Assembly: GCF_900604535.1 (NCBI RefSeq)
Contig: NZ_UWOT01000015.1
Location: 15,507 to 79,506, forward strand
From: Romboutsia_E sp900604535
Lineage (GTDB): Bacteria > Bacillota > Clostridia > Peptostreptococcales > Peptostreptococcaceae
Length of the DNA: 64,000 nucleotides
Direction: 5' to 3'
The first letter of the stretch is position 1. Each line of letters starts with the position of its first letter. Below, in pieces: positions 53,253 to 63,171 of the stretch. The notes under the pieces were generated by a model that worked only from the letters and a program-made list of their open reading frames with translations, was not told the DNA's origin and made no database searches. A program made the position numbers and the translations under genes.

Positions 53253-54428
53253 TTAACTATAAATATCTGAAAGTTCCATATGTATACGTGATATACTGTT
53301 AGAATCAACTTTCAAATATGATAAATCTACTATTTCATCTTCATCATAAATATTAGGTAAATATATTATAAATTCTGATCCAACACCTACCTCACTATTT
53401 ACATTAATTTTTCCTCTATGAATGTCAATTAAACTTTTACTAAGTGATAAACCAACTCCACTGCCTTCACTTATCTTTGTAAATCTATCTTCAACATTGT
53501 AGAATGCCTCAAATATATTATCTATCCTGTCCTGTGGTATACCCACTCCATTATCTTTTATCGAGATTTTAACAAAATTATTTTCTGTGCCTATACATAC
53601 TAGTATTGTTCCATTTTCCTTATTGAATTTTATTGCATTTGATATAATATTCAATATTACTCTTTCTATCTTTAAATAATCAAAACTTATAATTATTTCT
53701 TCAATATCCGTATCAAATATCAAATCTATATTTTTAAATTTTTTATATTCATTTATTCTTTCACATATTGATTCTACAAAGTTTACAATATCATGATTTC
53801 TAGGACTAAATGAGTATACTCCTGATTTTAAATTGGTTAAGTCAATTAAATTATTTGATAATTTAAGTATTCTTAAACTATTATTATTTATTTGCTTTAT
53901 ATTTTGTATAAAGCATTCATTACAACTATGCTTTTCATCTCTTTTATAACACTTAGAACATTTATACTCTAATAACTGTATATTGCTAAATATCATATTT
54001 AAAGGTGTTCTAAATTCATGCCCTATGTTAGAAAAGAATCCTTCTCTTAATTTATCTAGTTCATTTTTATATGAAATATCCCTAATTACACCTAATATTC
54101 CATGTATATTTCCTTTTTCATCAAATGATGGATACTTACTTACCTCAACTTCCTGTATATCGCCATTATGTCTTACAACAGTTTGCTCATAAGATACCGA
54201 TTGTTTACTTTCAATCACTTCTAAATCTTTAATTTTGCCCATCTTATGAATTTTTCTAAGTACAGGTAATTCATCATATGTTTTTCCATAAATAAGTGAT
54301 TTTGGTAATCCAATTAAGTTATCTGCATAACTTTTATTACAATATATATTTTTTCCATCTATATCCCTATAAAATATATAGTCTGGTATTAAATCTAAAA
54401 GTTGTTCCAACAATTCTTTGCTATACAT
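53253..54428 (-). CDS. Orphan soluble PAS-domain histidine kinase
   Basis: A 391-residue kinase without membrane helices. PAS domain (about 5-125; LLDLIPDYIFYRDIDGKNIY), HisKA with GFFSNIGHEFRTPLNMIFSN, ATPase domain with NIISNAIKFNKENGT (N box), ISIKDNGVGIPQDR and SGVGLSLSKSLID. Between the two H-domain helices is a cysteine-rich insert (CSKCYKRDEKHSCNEC). No response regulator is adjacent. Soluble orphan kinases of this form in clostridia can phosphorylate Spo0A; here that is inference. Carried inside the mobile region. Confidence 0.92.
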   Translation of the reverse strand: MYSKELLEQLLDLIPDYIFYRDIDGKNIYCNKSYADNLIGLPKSLIYGKTYDELPVLRKIHKMGKIKDLEVIESKQSVSYEQTVVRHNGDIQEVEVSKYPSFDEKGNIHGILGVIRDISYKNELDKLREGFFSNIGHEFRTPLNMIFSNIQLLEYKCSKCYKRDEKHSCNECFIQNIKQINNNSLRILKLSNNLIDLTNLKSGVYSFSPRNHDIVNFVESICERINEYKKFKNIDLIFDTDIEEIIISFDYLKIERVILNIISNAIKFNKENGTILVCIGTENNFVKISIKDNGVGIPQDRIDNIFEAFYNVEDRFTKISEGSGVGLSLSKSLIDIHRGKINVNSEVGVGSEFIIYLPNIYDEDEIVDLSYLKVDSNSISRIHMELSDIYS

Positions 54429-54462
54429 ATAATTGCTCTCCTAATCTAACTTTTCCAATATA

Positions 54463-54495
54463 AAAAGACTGTGCTTTAAAAGACCAGTCTTTTTT
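54463..54495. terminator. Terminator upstream of the kinase gene
   Basis: AAAAAGACTG / CAGTCTTTTTT hairpin with a loop GTGCTTTAAAAGAC; bounds the kinase transcription unit. Confidence 0.7.
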
Positions 54496-54788
54496 ATTTG
54501 GGTTTTGGGGTGTTATTTTTTATTAAATAACTTATCTAATAAAATAAATTAATTTTATATATGTTAATTATAAAGAATATTTTTTTAAATTATCCTTTAA
54601 ATTTCAATATTTTATTATGTCAATTCCCACTAATTTTCAATTTTATGTCGTTTCTTGTTGTTTATATTTAAATATTACCATTATATGTAAATAATTTCCA
54701 TAGTAAAAATTACTTTTTTACATTTTTTTCTTTTTATTATTTTTTCTTACTATTATTTTATTTCTTTCTACGCTATTTACTTTCATAC

Positions 54789-54962
54789 TTATAATATCTT
54801 CTTTTTTATTCCACTTGACTTTTCTAATGTTTTCATAAAATGATTATAAGTATCTTCTGCTTGATTTCTTCTACCTGCATTTTTTTATTGTTTATTAGAC
54901 CTTATAGTCTCTTCTTTTATACTTTTTAATAAATTATCAAATATACCCACATTATTAACCAT
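54789..54962 (-). pseudogene. Broken small ORF
   Basis: MVNNVGIFDNLLKSIKEETI, one in-frame TAA, then NAGRRNQAEDTYNHFMKTLE to a stop at 54789. Unknown. No intact copy in the window. Confidence 0.45.
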
Positions 54963-54975
54963 CCTTTTCTATTTT

Positions 54976-55238
54976 TTATACAATATTTTCTTCTTTCAAA
55001 TTTACATTTTTAGTTAGCCGACTTACCCACTTATCAGAATATCCTAACTCTCTAGCCATTTCTCTTACACTCTTTTTCCATAATTATTAACTATATACTT
55101 TCACACATATTCATTAGAGTATAGTTTCATTGGCAAATTAATCTGCTGACCTTTATAATACTTATGTACTATTCTTACTATTTCTTCTCCTAAGATTTCT
55201 GCATAGATCTCTTTAAAATTACTTTTTACGATTTTCAT
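54976..55238 (-). pseudogene. Decayed copy of the Mor-like gene
   Basis: MKIVKSNFKEIYAEILGEEI, VRIVHKYYKGQQINLPMKLY then a TGA and a frameshift; resumes as VREMARELGYSDKWVSRL. Paralogue of 50011-50283. The 5' leader is also alike (agaaactttct motif, GGAG). Confidence 0.8.
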
Positions 55239-55340
55239 TCTTCACCTACTTTTCTTATACAAACTAATAATAACTATTTCTATAGAAAGTTTCTTTGAGA
55301 TTATCTCTTAAAAAGTTCCTTGCTTTATTCTTTGTAAAAA

Positions 55341-55355
55341 TCCCGAAACCCCGTT
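55341..55355 (+). repeat. GC-rich motif in duplicated copy
   Basis: TCCCGAAACCCCGTT, same orientation and position relative to the Mor-like copy as 50387. Confidence 0.85.
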
Positions 55356-55380
55356 ATTTTTTAGTTCTATTAATCATTTG

Positions 55381-55980
55381 TTATTCTTTAATTAAAAAAA
55401 CATATTCTCTTACATCTGTTAATATAAATACTTAATCAGTATGAAAATCTAGTATATCTTCAACATCATCATTTAACGTTATTTTCTCTAGTAATTCTTC
55501 TCTAGTTGTATTATTTAACCACATATCTATTATCTTATCTTTACAAAATAACCTATCTATGTGATGTTCCATATCTAACATATAATCTAATTCGTTTCTT
55601 ACATATTTCCTTAAATCATTTTCATTTGTATATATTAAGTAATTATCATTCTCATTGTAATTTTAAGAATTTAATTCATTGTAGCAGTTACTTATATACT
55701 TCATACTTATCTCTTCTATATTTAAGTTGTATTACGCAAATAATATTACCTTATCTATATCTAAGTTATTTGTATTTTCGTATTCAATTACTATTTCATT
55801 TAACTTATTACTCTCATTTAATATGTATTCTTTTATATATTTATCTTCTATTTCATTATCTATTCTTTCTATAACAATTATTGTTTCTTGATCTATGTTG
55901 TTATATTTATTAATTATTTCTTTCAATTCATTAAAGAATAATTTATTAATTATTTCAGATTTATTATTTATCATAGTCAT
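55381..55980 (-). pseudogene. Decayed copy of the 199-aa gene
   Basis: Starts MTMINNKSEIINKLFFNELK and stays open to NTNNLDIDKVILFA (55732-55980), then several stops; the end is recognisable (VFLIKE). Paralogue of 50498-51097. Confidence 0.85.
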
Positions 55981-56020
55981 ATTCTACTTTTCATTTATTT
56001 TTTAATTATATATTTATTTT

Positions 56021-56035
56021 TTCGGGCTTTCAGAC
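56021..56035 (-). repeat. Degenerate GC-rich motif in duplicated copy
   Basis: TTCGGGCTTTCAGAC, at the position matching 51134; together with 55341 it brackets the decayed 199-aa gene in inverted orientation. Confidence 0.55.
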
Positions 56036-56172
56036 TTTAATTTAGATTTAAATTATTACTTCTTAGTTACGATTTTTATTATTTTTATAAATAGATTTGT
56101 ATTAATCAGACTTGCTTTATTTAAATTTTAGTTCATTCTCTAACATCAAACTTTTCCTAATTCTATATTGAA

Positions 56173-56466
56173 TTAGTACTCATATGAAAACATTAAAGTA
56201 CTATATTCTACACTATCTATAGCATATATCTTTTTATTTTCTTTAATCACTTCGTTGTATATGTATATACTTGCTTCATATTCTGGTACTTCTTGCTTAT
56301 GAATGATTTCAACTATACCTTCTCCTATCGGGTTTAATTCAAATATTTGTAAATAATCTTTTTCTATTTTTAATTCATCTATTAGATTCCATAATAGTCT
56401 ACATATTTCTAATGGTATTTAATCTACAATGTTTCTTGTCATATACCTATTTTCTTTTTTAAACAT
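56173..56466 (-). pseudogene. Decayed copy of the 97-aa gene
   Basis: MFKKENRYMTRNIVD, one TAA, then IPLEICRLLWNLIDELKIEK to the normal end EYSTLMFSYEY. The stop replaces a Glu codon (GAA to TAA) of the paralogue at 51291-51584. Confidence 0.85.
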
Positions 56467-56504
56467 ATCTATCTTCTCCTATTATTTATATGTACTCTTT
56501 GTTT

Positions 56505-56519
56505 TACGGGCTTTCGGTC
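56505..56519 (-). repeat. GC-rich motif before the decayed 97-aa gene
   Basis: TACGGGCTTTCGGTC, 39 bases upstream of the start, same orientation and spacing as at 51.13 kb. Confidence 0.65.
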
Positions 56520-56596
56520 TTTAATCAGATTATAGAAAAATAATCTGACTAATTTTTACTAAAATAACATAACAATTTACTATTTTTTGATTTATT

Positions 56597-56900
56597 TTAA
56601 TCAATAATACTTTTTAATTGATTTTTAAAATCTTTATCTAGTATACCTGTTGTAAATCCAAGGGCAATTAAATCTATAAACTTATCTTGTGAAATGTCAA
56701 CTTGCCTAGGAATTAATTTCCTAGCTCTATCATTGCAGTCAAGATATAAACACATTATTATCTCATACCTTTCTAATTCTTATATATATTTTTTTTTAAA
56801 GTGTAAATAGTTCTTCACCATCTTTTAATTCAATACTCCTTATTATCTTACAGTACCTTGTTTCCTTTTCAAATAACTCTTCTTTTTCTCTTTTAGCCAT
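56597..56900 (-). pseudogene. Decayed small element gene (copy 3 of a three-member family)
   Basis: MAKREKEELFEKETRYCKII, stop after EELFTL, then RARKLIPRQVDISQDKFIDL and GILDKDFKNQLKSIID in a shifted frame. Paralogue of the genes at 48437 and 53125. Confidence 0.65.
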
Positions 56901-57009
56901 ATATTTTACCTCATTGTTTCCTTATATAGTCTAGCTTGATTTTATTAAATAATAATTATAATCTATCATCTATATTAGTTTATACTTATTTTAATAACTC
57001 TTTAGTAAC

Positions 57010-57321
57010 CTAATTTTTTGTAATTATAGTTATTGAATAATCACTAGATAATAAGTATAACGTTGAATTGTATTTATCTATACAATCTTCATATATTACA
57101 TCACTAAATTCTTCAAATAATCCTTTTAATATATTTACTTTTAAATAATCCACTTCTTTAATATCCTCAATTACACACACATATCCACCATCATCTGTTA
57201 GTTTTCTGTTATGTCCATAGTTTTCATCAAGAATATTGATAACGTTATTCACATTTTTAACTACTTCCTTTGGATATTCTGATAATAAATTTAAATCTTC
57301 TTTCTTCCATAAGTTAATCAT
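57010..57321 (-). CDS. Hypothetical protein (103 aa), paralogue of the radC-linked protein
   Basis: MINLWKKEDLNLLSEYPKEV, NVINILDENYGHNRKLTDDG, ending LLSSDYSITIITKN. Shares the ILDENYG core with 52178-52528 but lacks about a dozen C-terminal residues and has no adjacent radC. It is the only open gene of the second module copy. Function unknown. Confidence 0.6.
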   Translation of the reverse strand: MINLWKKEDLNLLSEYPKEVVKNVNNVINILDENYGHNRKLTDDGGYVCVIEDIKEVDYLKVNILKGLFEEFSDVIYEDCIDKYNSTLYLLSSDYSITIITKN

Positions 57322-57350
57322 ATTTACTTCCTCCTTTAATGTTTTGCATT

Positions 57351-57383
57351 AAAAAAGAGATGTTAGCATTTATACCAACATCT
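57351..57383 (-). terminator. Terminator near the right end of the element
   Basis: AGATGTT-GGTATAAATGCT-AACATCT on the minus strand followed by CTTTTTT. Confidence 0.8.
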
Positions 57384-57610
57384 CCATTTTCCAATTTTTA
57401 TATTCCTATCTAGTAGGATAGCTATTTAATATAGATTCAAAATTATAATATATATTTATAATATTATTTATTACGTTTTGTTTATTAACTTATATCTAAT
57501 GTATTTACCCTAAGTTCATTTATAGTCATAATCAATTTATTCCCTCAATACGATTCTCAAATAAATCAATTGTTCCGACTACGATTATAAATAAGTCTTG
57601 AATTAATTTA

Positions 57611-58055
57611 TTATCTACTTATATGGCCTGTTTTTTTCCGAAATATTTTATTAAATATATCCACAACTGGTGTAGATACAATAACTAGACTTATTAATAC
57701 AGTCGAATATAATACTGGATTTCCAAAACATTATAAGTACTCACATCTCTAAACATACTTTCTACTCTTATAGCTTCTGCTAAATTTATTTATCTAAAAT
57801 TCTACCTATAGAATCTATATGAATAAAACTTCCAATAAATGTTGGAGCATAATACATACTTAAGCTTATTAATAACGATATCATATTATTTTTTACTATT
57901 AAAGACATTAACATATTTAGTAAAGAAAATAACATATCACCTATAAAGCTAGTACCCAGTCCAGCAATATAATAATCAATAACTCTTATATCAAAAGGAG
58001 TTGTTCTATAATATTTAAATAATTCTAAAAGTTTATCTATGCTTTAATTTTATCA
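57611..58055 (-). pseudogene. Membrane protein remnant
   Basis: Minus-strand fragments in three frames: LLELFKYYRTTPFDIRVIDY, hydrophobic SLLNMLMSLIVKNNMISLLI to GRILDK-stop, then LAEAIRVESMFRDVSTYNVL and NPVLYSTVLISLVIVSTPVV DIFNKIF. It reads as a hydrophobic membrane protein with at least two frameshifts and no start. Family not identified. Confidence 0.6.
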
Positions 58056-58399
58056 TATTTATAATTTGTTTATCTACACATCCTAGTGAATATTTTATTC
58101 AGTATTTACTGCAAAACTTACTTTTACATGAAAATCCATAAACTATTACTGATTACATTATAAACCCTTATATTTTATGTAATAATAAAATATATTTTTA
58201 CATTTTAAAGATTTTCGAACTAAATCAGCTATATGTTCACATATTTTTTCTAACTCTCAACAGTTTCTATATAAAAAATTCTTTGAAGTTATTCAGTAGT
58301 ATTCTATATATGCTTTTGCACTTTTATATATTCCATACTTATTCCTATTATACGTGAGCTTTACAGAAGTTTAAATTCAATATAATATTCTTAAAGTTA
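58056..58399. other. Intergenic region
   Basis: About 340 AT-rich bases; stop codons in all frames examined, no recognisable gene. Confidence 0.55.
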
Positions 58400-58469
58400 A
58401 AAAAGCTATCTCAAAGTAAAATATTTAGTAGGATAACTACTAGATTTTATTTTGAGACAGCTTATTTTT
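58400..58469 (-). terminator. Terminator after the GPH transporter
   Basis: Long hairpin: AAAGCTATCTCAAAGTAAAAT and ATTTTATTTTGAGACAGCTT with a loop of about 20 bases, followed by T's. Confidence 0.8.
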
Positions 58470-58471
58470 AT

Positions 58472-59836
58472 CTACATAACATCATTAATTTTTTTTCTTT
58501 CTTCTAATTCTATCAACATTTCATCATGGAATTTACCATTTATTTTATACTTAGATTTGTATATAGCATACATTACTATTGCACAAACTATAGGTATCCA
58601 TATCATTATTACTCTCATTCCAAATATAGTTGTTGAACTTTGAGCTTCTCCAGCTACATATCCTACTAAGGATAATCCAACACCAACTAACCATCCAGCT
58701 ACTGCAGATGCCCCTTTAACTAATAACGTTTGCACAGAGAATACTATACTTTCATTTCTCGTACCTAATTTATATTGACCATAATCAACTACATCCGCAA
58801 GCATTATAGTTGTAGAACCTACTAAAAATCCACTACCTAATTTTAATACAGCTCCTGCTATTGCTATTAATACAGCATTTTGAGGTGCTAAAATTCCTAT
58901 TACAAATAATAGTAAGAATCCAACTATTGGCAATATACTTCCTAGTTTAAATACATATTCTCTACCAATTCTCTTCGTTAATATAGGTAATAATACAAGT
59001 CCTGATATTTCTGCTATTCCAGCAAATGCCTGATACACAGAAAATAAACTTTCTTTTCCAACAACATATGTAAAGTAGTATATAGCCATACTTCCAGATA
59101 TCTGCATAGTTAGATTCATTGCTAAAACTATTCCTATAAATACTACTAGTTGATCATTTTTTCTTATTATATTAATTGTTTGTTTAAAGTTTACTTTTTC
59201 AGCATTTTTAGGTGTTTCTACTTTTTCCTTAACATTTAGACAAGTTATTATTGTAGTTATTACAAATACTACAGCTATAGCAACTGCAAATACCGAGTAT
59301 CCTTTTGTAATATCTCCATTCCCTAGTGTTTTGACTATCCAAAGTCCAAATGTTCCTACTATCAGCGAAGCGGTACTTGCGAATACTCTAGGTATTACTG
59401 ATATTTGTTCTCTTTCTTCTTTGTCACTAGTTAATGCTGGTATCATAGACCAGTAAGGTATATCCATTATTGTGTATGTCATTCCCCATAATATATATAC
59501 AATCGAGAAATATGCGTATAGTGGTAAGCCTTCTAAGTCTGGCTTTCTAAATAAGAATATTAAAACAACTGCGTTTATTACTGTTCCTATAAATATCCAT
59601 GGTCTAAACTTGCCAAATTTACTTCTAGTATTATCAACTATCATCCCCATTGCTGGGTCATTTATTGCATCCCAAAGTCTTGCAACTAAAAATAGCGTTC
59701 CTACGAATGCCGGATTTAGTTTAACTACATCAGTAAAATAAACCATTAAATATGTTGCTACTATTGCATATACTAAATCTTTTCCTAAAGCACCTACTCC
59801 ATAAGAATACTTCTCTCTAAATGTTAACTTACTCAT
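58472..59836 (-). CDS. GPH-family sugar:cation symporter
   Basis: A 454-residue MFS protein of the glycoside-pentoside-hexuronide group with about 12 membrane helices. The N-terminal FREKYSYGVGALGKDLVYAI, LWDAINDPAMGMIVDNTRSK FGKFRPW motif (cation/sugar site) and DIPYWSMIPALTSD are hallmarks of the family (MelB, LacS-like, UidB). It lies downstream of lacZ on the same strand, so a galactoside is the likely substrate; uptake of glucuronides is an alternative because the glucuronate operon has no transporter of its own. A hairpin sits between lacZ and this gene. Confidence 0.92.
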   Translation of the reverse strand: MSKLTFREKYSYGVGALGKDLVYAIVATYLMVYFTDVVKLNPAFVGTLFLVARLWDAINDPAMGMIVDNTRSKFGKFRPWIFIGTVINAVVLIFLFRKPDLEGLPLYAYFSIVYILWGMTYTIMDIPYWSMIPALTSDKEEREQISVIPRVFASTASLIVGTFGLWIVKTLGNGDITKGYSVFAVAIAVVFVITTIITCLNVKEKVETPKNAEKVNFKQTINIIRKNDQLVVFIGIVLAMNLTMQISGSMAIYYFTYVVGKESLFSVYQAFAGIAEISGLVLLPILTKRIGREYVFKLGSILPIVGFLLLFVIGILAPQNAVLIAIAGAVLKLGSGFLVGSTTIMLADVVDYGQYKLGTRNESIVFSVQTLLVKGASAVAGWLVGVGLSLVGYVAGEAQSSTTIFGMRVIMIWIPIVCAIVMYAIYKSKYKINGKFHDEMLIELEERKKINDVM

Positions 59837-59985
59837 CTTTCTCCTCCATATTTTTATTCCCCTTTTATAAATTTATAAAAACATATCAGGAAATATTTTC
59901 TATTAACCCTGGTAAAATTATTTATTAAGCATCATAATTTGAGTATAAGTATTATACTGTTATACCCAAAGTGAAATTATGAAGA

Positions 59986-60021
59986 AAGCAACTGGACTTG
60001 GAAGTTTACTTCCAGTTGCTT
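59986..60021 (-). terminator. Hairpin between lacZ and transporter gene
   Basis: Perfect 11-base arms AAGCAACTGGA / TCCAGTTGCTT with a 14-base loop. No strong T-tract on the minus strand, so it may be a processing or attenuation signal. Confidence 0.7.
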
Positions 60022-60129
60022 AATAAATCATATATAATTTCCCTAGTTTAAATTGACATTTCAAGGTTTTATATTAACTAAAATACATATTCTATTTAGT
60101 TGAGATTACATGTATATTTTACTGATTAA

Positions 60130-63100
60130 TTACATTGGTTTTATTTCATATATTAAAGTATATATTTTATTAGGATTTAAAATATACTCTGAATGAGGTA
60201 ATGCTTTCCAACTATCATCTCCTCCTACTCCCATTTGCTTGTATATTACTCTTAATACCGTCGCATCTAATGGCTTTAATTTATAAAAATGATCGGCTAC
60301 TTCTATATCTTCTGGATGATATTTAGATACATTAAACTCAAAAGTAGGATTTCCACTTATTTTTATACCTTCCCCTTTTTCATTTTTTATTTCTAAATAT
60401 CTTACATCAGTTTTAGCCCCATTTTCTTGAGGTTGAAGATAGTTTACCATTTTATCTGTTATAATATCATTATATAACCCTATTTTAGCACTCTTGTATT
60501 TATCCCAGTAATTTTCTATCTCACCTCTTCCATAATAAGTTATATTTTTAAAATCTTCTTTTAGTATAAACATATCACTTATTGCAGGTATTTTAGCTAA
60601 ATCTCTGTTCGGATTTAATATTTGTTGCACTTTTAATTTAGAGTTACAATCTAATGAATATACATATGTTACAGTACTCTTATTATCTAACTCTATATCT
60701 ACTATTAAATTAACTATTTTATCATAATTTACTATTTTAATATTTACTAAATTCATATTTGGATTTCTCCAAGTAACTGCATCTATTTCATTTTTAAATC
60801 CTCTATCGTTATTTGTGCTTGATCTCCAGAAATATGGCTTTGTTTCTTCTTTTAGTATATTCTCACCACCTACAATATACTCCGATAAAAGACCATTTTT
60901 CTTTGATATAGATACTTTTACTTTTTCAGTAGATAGTGTTATTAATTTGTCGTCTTCATTTATATTAACTATATTAGTATTTTCTTCTCTTTCTATTTTT
61001 AATGTATTTGGTTTTAATACGACTTGGTGATGTTTTATTTCATGACCCTTAGCTGCATACATAGTTTCATGTTTTTCTTTAACTGTAAATGTTACTATAT
61101 ATTCCTCATCCTTGTATCTTTTTTCTACTACATCATATTGTAGTTCATAAGTTTCACCAGGCTCTAAGTCTATTGTTATACATTTTTCATCTACAAACTC
61201 ACCATTTTTAGTTGTAGTTATAAATATGTCGTATTTATTTAAATTATTAAATAAATAATCATTTTTTATATTAACTAAACCTTCCTTTATATCTTCAAAT
61301 AATACATCTGCATACCAATATTTAATCTCATAGAATTTAGGTGTTACTTCTCCATTAGCAAATACTAATCCATTTCCACTAAAATCATAATCATTTGGGA
61401 AATCTCCAAAATCTCCTCCATAAGCTAAATAACTTATATCTTCTTCTTTTTTAAGGATTGCTTGGTCTTTGAAGTCCCATACAAATCCACCTTGTAACAC
61501 ATCATATTTCCTAAATAATTTATAATATGCATCTATATTACCATTTGAATTTCCCATAGAATGTGTATACTCACACATTATATGGGGTTTTTTAGGATTA
61601 TTTTTTGCATATTCTTCTATTTCCCAAGGTCTTGTGTACATTTGACTTTCTATATCTGATACATCTTCATATATTCTATGATGAAATATTCCTTCATAAT
61701 GTACTATTCTAGATTTATCATTATCTTTAAAGAATCTGTACATTTTTCTGAAGTTTTCTCCTCCAAAAGACTCATTTCCTAATGACCATATTATTATGGA
61801 TGGATGGTTTTTATCTCTTTCAAACATAGATTTACATCTTGATAATACGGCATCTGTCCATTCTGATTTACTTCCTGGAATTGCACCTTCTTCTTCTTTT
61901 TGTCCATACTTCCATGTACCATGAGTTTCTAAGTTTACTTCATCTATTACATATAATCCATATTTATCACATAAATCATACATATATGGATTATTTGGAT
62001 AATGAGAAGTTCTTAAAGCATTAACATTAAACTGCTTCATTATTTTTATATCTTTTTCCATTACATCTTTATTTATAGCTCTTCCCATTTCACTGTCAAA
62101 TTCATGTCTATTAACACCATTAAATAGTATACGTTTTCCATTTATGTACATTACATTTTCTTTTATTTCAAATCGTCTAAATCCTGTATCACAACTTACA
62201 TACTCTATTGCTTCATTATTTTCATTTTCTAAACTTATTATTACTTTATATAAATTAGGTTGTTCTGCACTCCATTTTCTTGGATTATCTATTATAGTTT
62301 GAAAATGTAGATTTACTTCACCGTCTACAGTAAATTCTTTTTTACTAGAATATATTATATTTTCTTTATCATACAATTCTAATTTTATATTGTAATTTCC
62401 TATTCCAATTACTTCTACTTTAGTACTAAAAGTACCATCTTTATAATCATCTGTAAGATTTGAGTCTACTCTAAAATCCACTATATGAGTTTTATTTTTT
62501 ATTTCTAAGTAAACATCTCTAAATATACCACTTAATCTCCAAAAGTCTTGATCTTCTAACCAACTTGCATCACACCATCTGTATACTTTTACTCCTATTT
62601 TATTTTTACCTTCTACTAAGTAATCAGTTATATCAAACTCAGATGGTGAGAATGAATCTTTACTAAACCCTACTATTTCTCCATTTACATATAGATAAAA
62701 GCATGACTCTACACCTTGGAAATTTATTAATACTTTTTTATTTAATTGTTCTTTAGTTATATCAATATACCTTACATAGCATCCTGCTTCATTTATTTTA
62801 ACAGGAGCAAATGGTGGTTTTATATCTTCCCTTCCAGTCCATGGATATATAACATTTGTGTATTGCGGTATTCCATACCCTTTTATTTGCCAATTCGATG
62901 GAACCTCTATTTCATCCCATGGCTCATTATTATAATTTATTTTATAAAAATCCTCCGGTATATTTTTTATATCTTTACAGAAATTGAATTTCCACCTTCC
63001 ATTTAGAGATATATATCTCGAAGAATTTTCTTTTACTCCTTCTATAGCTTGTAATTTGGTTTCATAATTTACAAAATCATTATGAGGCTTATTCATATTT

Positions 63101-63171
63101 AAAGATATTATCTGTGGATTATTATTCCACTCAGGATATCCGTTTTGCGGCTTTTCATATTTAAATTTCAT
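60130..63171 (-). CDS. lacZ: Beta-galactosidase (GH2)
   Basis: Large cytoplasmic GH2 enzyme (1013 residues) hydrolysing lactose and related beta-galactosides. Sugar-binding domain (about 50-220, SSRYISLNGRWKFNFCKD, WEDQ-type WLEDQDFWRLSGIFRDVYL), immunoglobulin-like domain, catalytic TIM barrel with NGKRILFNGVNRHEFDSEMG, acid/base Glu in IIIWSLGNESFGGENF, nucleophile Glu in HIMCEYTHSMGNSNGN, and the C-terminal Bgal_small_N domain (YGRGEIENYWDKYKSAKIGL). Intact and of normal length. RBS GGGAG precedes the ATG. Confidence 0.98.
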   Translation of the reverse strand: MKFKYEKPQNGYPEWNNNPQIISLNMNKPHNDFVNYETKLQAIEGVKENSSRYISLNGRWKFNFCKDIKNIPEDFYKINYNNEPWDEIEVPSNWQIKGYGIPQYTNVIYPWTGREDIKPPFAPVKINEAGCYVRYIDITKEQLNKKVLINFQGVESCFYLYVNGEIVGFSKDSFSPSEFDITDYLVEGKNKIGVKVYRWCDASWLEDQDFWRLSGIFRDVYLEIKNKTHIVDFRVDSNLTDDYKDGTFSTKVEVIGIGNYNIKLELYDKENIIYSSKKEFTVDGEVNLHFQTIIDNPRKWSAEQPNLYKVIISLENENNEAIEYVSCDTGFRRFEIKENVMYINGKRILFNGVNRHEFDSEMGRAINKDVMEKDIKIMKQFNVNALRTSHYPNNPYMYDLCDKYGLYVIDEVNLETHGTWKYGQKEEEGAIPGSKSEWTDAVLSRCKSMFERDKNHPSIIIWSLGNESFGGENFRKMYRFFKDNDKSRIVHYEGIFHHRIYEDVSDIESQMYTRPWEIEEYAKNNPKKPHIMCEYTHSMGNSNGNIDAYYKLFRKYDVLQGGFVWDFKDQAILKKEEDISYLAYGGDFGDFPNDYDFSGNGLVFANGEVTPKFYEIKYWYADVLFEDIKEGLVNIKNDYLFNNLNKYDIFITTTKNGEFVDEKCITIDLEPGETYELQYDVVEKRYKDEEYIVTFTVKEKHETMYAAKGHEIKHHQVVLKPNTLKIEREENTNIVNINEDDKLITLSTEKVKVSISKKNGLLSEYIVGGENILKEETKPYFWRSSTNNDRGFKNEIDAVTWRNPNMNLVNIKIVNYDKIVNLIVDIELDNKSTVTYVYSLDCNSKLKVQQILNPNRDLAKIPAISDMFILKEDFKNITYYGRGEIENYWDKYKSAKIGLYNDIITDKMVNYLQPQENGAKTDVRYLEIKNEKGEGIKISGNPTFEFNVSKYHPEDIEVADHFYKLKPLDATVLRVIYKQMGVGGDDSWKALPHSEYILNPNKIYTLIYEIKPM

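Larger units (their letters stand above)
41345..57450. mobile_element. Integrative element with large serine recombinase (right end uncertain)
   Basis: Nearly all genes here are on the minus strand. They include a large serine recombinase at the left edge, a primase-helicase, a Mor-like regulator, RadC, small ORFs and a partial internal duplication, with lower G+C than the flanks. The left boundary is set by the interruption of a DUF2971 gene. The right boundary is a guess: genes resembling the element end near 57.3 kb, just before a terminator at 57351-57383. No structural phage genes, relaxase or type IV secretion genes are recognisable. Confidence 0.7.

Noticed and set aside
54497..54512. 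GGGTTTTGGGG sequence as another copy of the GC-rich motif
   Set aside because: Resembles the core but lacks the ACGGGG end and is not next to a module gene; too weak.
55506..55874. Plus-strand ORF rich in Tyr/Leu/Ile/Ser
   Set aside because: Antisense to a decayed paralogue of the 199-aa gene; composition is a by-product of the AT-rich complement.
57400..58440. Missing N-terminal half of the DUF2971 gene
   Set aside because: Searched by eye on the minus strand for FNDPFD-like codons; not found, so the element's right end stays undefined.
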